From Limnanthes douglasii subsp. nivea (taxonomy: Eukaryota > Streptophyta > Magnoliopsida > Brassicales > Limnanthaceae), in contig JAUPFV010000005.1 of NCBI GenBank assembly GCA_036936605.1, positions 52,472,742 to 52,536,741 of the forward strand: a stretch of 64,000 bases of DNA, read 5' to 3'. The stretch's first letter is position 1, and every line of letters starts with the position of its first letter. Shown in pieces: positions 58,098 through 64,000 of the stretch. The notes below the pieces were generated by a model. That model made no database searches and was not told the DNA's origin. It saw only the letters and a program-made list of their open reading frames with translations. The position numbers were made by a program, and so were the translations under genes.

Positions 58098-58473
58098 TGG
58101 TGTGGATTATTTTCAGCTGAGGATAATTTTGTCTAAAGTTTTGTAATATTTTAAAGGTATTTAATACTTGAGTAGTTTGTAGTGAGAGATTTGAGCTTCC
58201 TGGTTGTATTAAATGTTTATTACCCTCATTAATGTAAGTGGTTGGGTATTTATACCCTTAATTATGGGCCACATGGGCTTTCGGGTCATACTTATGAATT
58301 CGGGTCGAGTTCAAAAACCCATTAGTTATTATACAGGTAGGTAATTAGCTTAGTCATGACGTGATTTAGTTTTTAATACATTTGTCCTGTTCGGATGGTT
58401 CAGTGGGTGGCTTTTATCAGAATTGCCCCTGTCTGGTTCCCACAATGAGTGGTGAGAAAATCCGGACTCATCA
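58098..58473 (-). repeat. Solo LTR of a Tat family related to B and C
   Basis: It starts TGGTGTGGATTATTTTC and ends CCGGACTCATCA, flanked by a perfect AACTT duplication (58093-58097, 58474-58478). It shares GTGGTTGGGTATTTATACCC and TTCGGGTCATACTTATG with the solo LTR at 33146, with which it forms one LTR family. No internal domain adjoins inside the duplication. Confidence 0.92.
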
Positions 58474-58734
58474 AACTTAAAAAACTAGTTTAATAAACAC
58501 ATGTAAAACATAAAAAATCAATATTATTTTTTACACGTAGTTTTGATTAAGAACTTGTTTAGCCCATATATGTATACTTATAAGTTAAGTTTATTAAAAC
58601 TATGAAAGAATTATTAAATTATTTTATTGAAAAGTTGGATTACAAACATTAGAGACTCGTTCAAAACTAATTTGAAACTGATTTTGTATTTACCTCGTAT
58701 GTATTTTGGATTTTAATTTGGCACCTCTTTTTAT
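58474..58734. other. Unassigned AT-rich DNA
   Basis: Non-coding sequence between the solo LTR and the truncated start of F. Nothing recognised. Confidence 0.5.
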
Positions 58735-58767
58735 CCACTTACGTCAAAATTTTGACGACAATCACCT

Positions 58768-59760
58768 TTGTCTTCAAAAATAATTTCTGGATACCTTTCC
58801 AAAAGATTTGATAGTTCCAAGATGGAAAAGTATGATGGAAGCAAATATCCGAACAGCCATCTTGAACAATTTAAAAACTTTATGATGAATTTTGATGACG
58901 ATGACAAGCTACTATGTAGGACTTTCTCTCAAACCTTTAAGGGGAGTGCCCTCAAGTGGTACAATAGCCTTCCCTAGGGATCTATAAAAAAATTCGATAT
59001 ATTTTGGGTGGCGTTCCGGAGGCAGATTGTTGGAAGCAAGGAGCTTAAGGGTAATGGTGTCAGAATTATCCATTGTGCCCAGGAACCAAATGAGTCATTG
59101 AAAGAATACATTAGTAGGTTTGTAAATACGAAAAATGGGTTGGCTAACTGTTTTGAACAGGTTGTGATTGCATATTTGAGGCAGGGCTTGTGTCCGGGTA
59201 ATTTGGCTGATTTTGTGACCCGGAAAAAAAAGCTATGACCTTTGGGGACTGTTGAACCAAGTCGGGAAACAAATTAACGTTGAGGAAACAAAGAAATCTA
59301 GAGTGCCTCGCGAGATCAGATCCACAACTACAACATCAACACCTCAAACAACTACCCAGTCCGGTTACAGGTCAAAGGAAATAAGACAGAGGTCTCATCA
59401 GCCCAGGCAGAATCAATCCAACCAGAACCAGAACGAGAACCAACAGGTTAGGAATAAAAGAGCACCTTGGGTTCAACCTGAATGGTTTACTGAATTGGGA
59501 GAAAGTGTGGCTACCATATATGATAAAACGAAAAAATGATGTATTCTCCAAGGGAAATCGGAGTACCCGTTTCTGTAAATATTATAACGACGTGGGACAT
59601 GATACCCATGATTGTATAGCTTTAAAACAAGAGGTGCAGAATCTCATTGAAAGGGGTAAATTGAGGGCTTATGTTAAAAAACAAGGGGACGGGAGGCCAA
59701 AATGCACCATCCAGCATCGATACTCCTCGAACAACTTCTTCGATAGCTCCTGAAACGTCT
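58768..59760 (+). pseudogene. gag of element F
   Basis: It reads FDSSKMEKYDGSKYPNSHLE, NFDDDDKLLCRTFSQTFKGS, YISRFVNTKNGLANCFEQVV and a zinc-knuckle-like FCKYYNDVGHDTHDC, each aligning with B. Breaks: TAG at 58975 where B has Gln, a shift near 59230 in an A-run, TGA at about 59537, and others. The protein would be the particle component. Confidence 0.85.
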
Positions 59761-59774
59761 AGATAGGAGGATAC

Positions 59775-60540
59775 CATGGTAACTATTGAAAGGTTTGATA
59801 TGGATTATGAGTACCTTGATCCGGATCCAAGTCGAAATCAGGTAGGGGTTTTAATGAACAACATTGCTGCTGTTTCCGATCTGGTTAATTGTTTTTAGTC
59901 TTTAACCATATTTGGAGGAGATACTATGACTATACCTTCTAGTTGCTCAAGAAAAAGGCAGGTCGACAGTTTAACTACTCAATTAGATGGGAGAATGTGT
60001 ACACATCTATACCAAACTCACGCTTCTTTCATACTTTTTTTGAGGATGACCTAAGAGATATTGTAACATCTCATGAAGACATTGTGGTAATAGAGGCATC
60101 AATATGAGGAACTGATGTACGTCAAATCCTGATTTATACAGGTAGTTCGGCGAACATATTGCTTTTGAATACCTATAAACAGATAAAAAATCCCTCAATT
60201 ATCCAACATTCGAACAGAACTATTGTCGGATTCACTATGAGTTCAGCAAATGTAATTGGAGACTTCGAGGAAGAAGTATTATTGGGTAAAGGGCCTTTCA
60301 AGAAAAAACAGTAGAGGTATTGTTTGTTGTGGTTGGCTTCCCAACATATTACAATGTTATATTTGGGAGGTCTTAGCTCTCCAAGATGCATGTTGTAGCC
60401 TTTACTGTCCATCATTGCTTAAAATATGTTGTGGGTGCACAAGTGGGTATTGTCCGAAGCAGTCAAAAGGTAGCTAGAGAATGCTACGTAACAGCTCTTG
60501 TCTCAAAGCCTTTGGAGGCAGTCAAAGTTAACAAATAATA
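59775..60540 (+). pseudogene. Protease of element F, ending at a double stop
   Basis: The active-site text is LIYTGSSANILLLNTYKQIK: the catalytic Asp codon has become TAT (60135-60137), so the enzyme is inactive regardless of frame. VIGDFEEEVLLGKGPF is readable near 60255, and IVRSSQKVARECYVTAL near 60450. The frame ends at TAA-TAA (60535-60540) followed by CAG-CTA, at the same place as the PR-RT stop of A, B and C. Confidence 0.8.
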
Positions 60541-60600
60541 ACAGCTATTGGAGCCTTCTACCAAAGAGAGTGTAATTGATAATCCAAGGAAGGTAGAAGA

Positions 60601-62271
60601 ATTTGAAAGCCACCCCCTCGCCAACGGAATTTTTTTTAAGATTGGTATTAAGTTGCCACCAAATTTGAAACAAAGGCTATTGTCTCTCTTCTCAGACAAT
60701 TTACATGTGTTTACATGGTGCAATGATGATGTAACCTAAGTACCTGCTGAAGTAATATGTCATAAGTTATCTGTTCGAACTGATGTTGGACTAGTTGTAC
60801 AAAGAAGAAGGTTTTTTTCCAAAGAAAAAACAGATTTAATTGTGCAAGAATTTGATCGGTTGACCAAAATGGGCCACATCAAAGAATGTACCCCTTGTGG
60901 ACTGCGAACCCAATTTTGGTCAAGAAAAAGAATGACAAGTGGCGCATGTGTATTGACTCCACCGATCTTAATAAGGCATGTCCCAAAGATCCTTATCTAA
61001 TTCTTCGGATAGATTAGTTAGTGGACTCTACATATGGGTACAAGCTATTGTTATTCATGGATGTATTTTCAGGGTAAAATCAAATACAAGTAGATCCGAA
61101 TGATCAAGACCACACAACTTTTATTACAGACAGGGGGCTTCATTGCTATAAGGTGATGCCGTTTGGATTGACAAATACTCGGGCCACTTATCAAAGGCTA
61201 GTAAGTAAAACCTTTGCCAGTCAAATTGGCATGAATATGGAAGTATACACAGATGACATGATGGTGAAGGGCCTCAAAGAAGACACACACGTATCCAAAC
61301 TGTAATAAACCTTTTCTAACTTAGAAGTCATCAATTTAAAGTTGAACCCGGAGAAATGTGTTTTTGGGGTCCGGTCCGGAAAATTTGAAATCCACTCCCT
61401 CGCTAAGGAAAAAATGTTAAGATTGGTACTAAGTTGCCACCAAATTTGAAACAAAGGCTATTGTCTTTCTTATCGGACAATTTACATGTGTTTGCATGGT
61501 GCAATGATGATGTACCTGAAGTACATGCTGAAGTAATATGTCATAAGTTGTGTGTTCGAACTGATGTTGGACTGGTTGTACAAAGAAAAAGGTATTTTTC
61601 CAAAGAAAAATCAGATGTGATTGTGCAAGAAGTTGATCGGTTGACCAAAATGGGCCACATCAAAGAATATCAAAACCCCTTTGTGGACTGCCTACCCAGT
61701 TTTGGGCATGAAAAAGAATGGCAAGTGGCGCATGTGTATTGACTTCACCGATCTTAATAAGGCATGTCCCAAAGATCCTTATCCCGTTCCTCAGATAGAT
61801 TAGTTAGTGGACTCTACATCTAGGAACAAGCTATTGTTATTCATGGATGCATTTTCAGGGTACAATCAAATACAAGTAGATCTGAATGATCAAGACCACA
61901 CAACTTTTATTACAAACAGGAGGCTTCATTGTTATAAGGTGATGCCGTTTGGATTGACAAATACTGGGACCACTTATCAAAGGCTAGTAAGTAAAACCTT
62001 TGCCAGTCAAATCTGCAAGAATATTGAAGTATACATAGATGACATGATGATGAAGAGCCTCGAAGAAGACGCACATGTATCTGACATGAGAGAAACTTTA
62101 TCTAACTTAGAAGCCATCAATTTAAAGTTGAACCCCGAGAAATATGTTTTTGAGGGCCGATCCAGAAAATTCTTGGGTTACATCATAAGCAAAAAAAGCA
62201 TTCAGCTTGATCCAGATCAACTAAATGCTTTGTTGGCTATGGATCCATCTCAAAGCACTAGAGAATTTTAA
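60601..62271 (+). pseudogene. Tandemly duplicated RT region of element F
   Basis: Copy 1 (60601-61382) and copy 2 (from 61383 to about 62165) both run from LPPNLKQRLLSxxSDNLHVF through the KMGHIKE segment, LNKACPKD and the catalytic box to LNLKLNPEK. The catalytic box is YTDDMMVKGL in copy 1 and YIDDMMMKSL in copy 2. The offset is 782 bp, not a multiple of three, so the copies are out of frame with each other. The junction lies in AATTTGAAA, present at both ends of the unit. Copy 2 continues normally into SRKFLGYIIS. Both copies have further stops, for example TAG at 61018 and 61801. Confidence 0.9.
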
Positions 62272-63075
62272 AGTTTAATCGGGTGTTTGGCTGCGTTAAA
62301 TAGGTTCATTTCAAGAACATCTGACAAGTGTGCTCAATTTTTCCAAGTGTTAAGAAATGCCATAAAATTTAATTGATCTTCACAATGTGAGCATGCCTTC
62401 ATTCAAATCAAGAAGCATTTATCTTCACCTAAGACGTTGTTCAAGCTTATTCAGGGGGACAAACTTTACATATACTTAGCTGTATCAGAGTATGCAGTAA
62501 GTGCTGTGTTGGTAAGAAAAATGGATAGTTACCCACGTCCGATATATTATATAAGAAAAGTCTATTGGAAGCAGAAAAGAGATATTTAAAGTTAGAAAAG
62601 TTAGCCCTGACATTGGTAATAACAGCTAGAAAGATGAGGCCATACTTCCAAGAACATTCGATTGTTGTCCGAATTTTTTTTCCTTTGAAGAATGTTCTAA
62701 AAAAGCTGATATATCAAGCAGAATGACCAAATGGTCAGTCGAGCTGGGTGATTATGATATTGATTTTGCGTCTCGAATTGCAATCAAGGCTCAAGCTATG
62801 GCTGATTTCCTGGTAGAATTTCATACTAAAAGGCCCTCTAAGTAAAGGCACGTAAACCAGTCTAAGAAAGAATGGGTAGTCTGAACAGACGGCGGATCTA
62901 GTACCATGGGATATGGACCCGGAATTTGATTAACTTCTCCTTATGGTGATACTATGTATCAAGCTGTATGTTTTGGTTTCAGGGCCTCCAATATGAATCA
63001 GAATATAAAAAAAGCCATAGTCGGTATAAGACTAGCCTTTATATGTGAGGCAAAGATAGTCCAATTGTTGGTCTA
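62272..63075 (+). pseudogene. RNase H and start of archaeal-type RNase H of element F
   Basis: It resembles B and C through the text around CAQFFQVLRNA, the KKHLSSPKTLF segment, and YLAVSEYAVSAVLVRKMDSY. The second domain follows, with TDGGSSTMGYGPGI at about 62890 and MYQAVCFGFRASNM near 62955. Frame is lost repeatedly, and homology stops near 63075. Confidence 0.75.
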
Positions 63076-63474
63076 AAAAAATAGAAATATAGATGTTTTT
63101 CGATTTTTTTTAAAATTTAGATTTGAAAGATATAATTTTATTTTCAAAGTTAAAATACCTAATGATTAAAATTGTATGTATTTTGTATTGTCAAAGATAT
63201 TTTTAGAAACTTCTACCTATTTTTAATAAATTTTAAAATTTAAATAGTTATTCGTAATTTTAATTTAAAATAATTATTGATAACGTTTTTTTAATAGTTA
63301 TAATATTTGTGTTACTGTAAAAGATATTAAAAATACAGCGATTAGTGGTTAACGTGAACTACTGTTTTTTTTAGTGTAACGTAATTTAATATTTGTGTTA
63401 CCTTAAAAGATATTTAAAATACAGGTAAAAGGAGAGGTAGAAATGTTAACTTTATTTTATTGGGTTGAATTAAG
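63076..63474. repeat. AT-rich DNA with an 89-bp spaced direct repeat
   Basis: TAATATTTGTGTTACTGTAA near 63300 and TAATATTTGTGTTACCTTAA near 63389 start two copies of a segment of about 38 bp (ending AAAATACAG). Nothing else is recognised. Confidence 0.5.
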
Positions 63475-64000
63475 ATTAGGGCTGTTATCGGTCCGGGTTT
63501 CGAAGGAACCGGACCGGACCGCTAAGCTTATCGGTTCGGACCGGACCGGACCGCTAAGTTTTCGGTTTTAATTTTTGGAACCGGACCGTACCGCTAAGCT
63601 TTCGGTTCGGTCCGGTCCGGTTCGGTTCCGGTTTCGGTTCGGTCCGAGTTCGGTTCGGTCCGAGTTCGGTCCAGTCCCGTTTCGGTCCGGTTTCGGTCCA
63701 GTTCCGGTCCGGTCCGGTTCGGTCCACTTAAAAAAATAAAATCAATTAAAATTGATTTTTAATTAATTTTTTATTAAAATAAATAATATAAAAACTAAAG
63801 GTTATAATTTTATCTTTCATTTTCTTAAAAAAAAATTGGTAATTAACTATTAATTTTGGTACTCTTTATATATAATAATAATAAATAATCGGTTTTAACG
63901 ATTTTATTGGTCCGATTTCTTATCGGTTCTACCGGTTTATCGGTTTTATCGGTTCGATTCCGTGTATAGGTTCCTTCGGTCCTATCGGTTCGGTTCTTTA
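63475..64000. mobile_element. Probable hAT-like transposon end with CCGGTTCGG subterminal repeats
   Basis: TTAGGGCTGTTATCGGTCCGG opens a 260-bp stretch made almost wholly of CGGTTCGGTCCGG and its complement CCGGACCGGACCG. A second cluster (ATCGGTT, ACCGGTT) runs from 63890 to the window end. Plant hAT elements often have such TCGGTTCGG subterminal repeats and TAGGGCTG-like ends. The element continues beyond the window, so the other end and the target duplication are unseen. Confidence 0.45.

Larger units (their letters stand above)
58735..63075 (+). mobile_element. Element F: Tat-lineage fragment, truncated at both ends
   Basis: Gag, protease, RT, RNase H and part of the archaeal-type RNase H follow in order on the plus strand. 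Homology to B starts abruptly within gag near 58735 and ends within the second RNase H near 63075. No LTR, integrase or extra ORF is present. Many stops and small indels occur. It contains an internal tandem duplication of the RT region. F is closer to B and C than to A. Confidence 0.85.

Noticed and set aside
63475..63730. GC-rich tract as a CpG island promoter of a host gene
   Set aside because: It is made of one short repeated motif and its complement, typical of transposon ends, and no ORF follows within the window.

Overview
This window is plant nuclear intergenic DNA, almost certainly from an angiosperm and probably a eudicot. It holds no rRNA, tRNA or ordinary single-copy host gene that I can recognise. 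The DNA is AT-rich and consists of transposable elements inserted into one another. Nearly all coding tracts are broken. The dominant lineage is Ty3/gypsy of the Tat/Retand/Ogre type, recognised by dual RNase H domains and an extra antisense ORF with a Transposase_28-like ('putative gypsy type transposon') domain.

Layout. 1-1036 is a Ty1/copia fragment cut by Tat element A (minus strand, 1037 to about 7920). A keeps its 3' LTR, an antisense extra ORF with its own promoter, a 91-bp tandem repeat, and pol, but has lost gag and its 5' LTR. A 5'-truncated L1-like LINE follows (about 7930-12340, plus). Next is an old Ty3/gypsy element D (12723-27860, minus, likely TSD AATAT), which carries a palindromic MITE beside its left LTR. 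Tat element B (14104-23806, plus, TSD CCTCT) is inserted in D. D itself lies in, or next to, a very decayed Tat-like element E (27866 to about 33140, plus).

Then come a solo Tat LTR (33146-33521), the 3' end of a second copia element (about 33740-34860) with a 5'-truncated SINE in its LTR (12-bp TSD), and a large Mutator-like element (about 35.3-57.4 kb). That MULE encodes a mudrA-like transposase (plus) and, convergently, a multi-exon Ulp1/C48 protease-like gene (minus), as in the Kaonashi/CUMULE type. Its introns and spacers carry about 85-90 same-strand copies of a 15-bp motif, GATAGATGCGAAACC. Tat element C (42442-52680, minus, TSD ATAAT) is inserted in the Ulp1-like gene. A second solo LTR (58098-58473, TSD AACTT), a truncated Tat fragment F with a duplicated reverse transcriptase block (about 58735-63075), and a CCGGTTCGG-rich, hAT-like transposon end (63475-64000) complete the window.

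How the parts work together. In A, B and C the LTR drives gag-PR-RT-RH-IN on one strand, while a separate G-box/TATA promoter near the 3' LTR drives the extra ORF toward pol on the other strand. In C the extra ORF is open across one 84-bp intron (958 codons), although gag-pol of the same copy is broken. In A, B, C and F the protease and RT frames are separated by an in-frame stop followed by CAR-YYN, which resembles the TMV-type readthrough context. The most unusual items are the motif-laden Ulp1-carrying MULE, the conserved stop context, and the promoter-equipped antisense gene.
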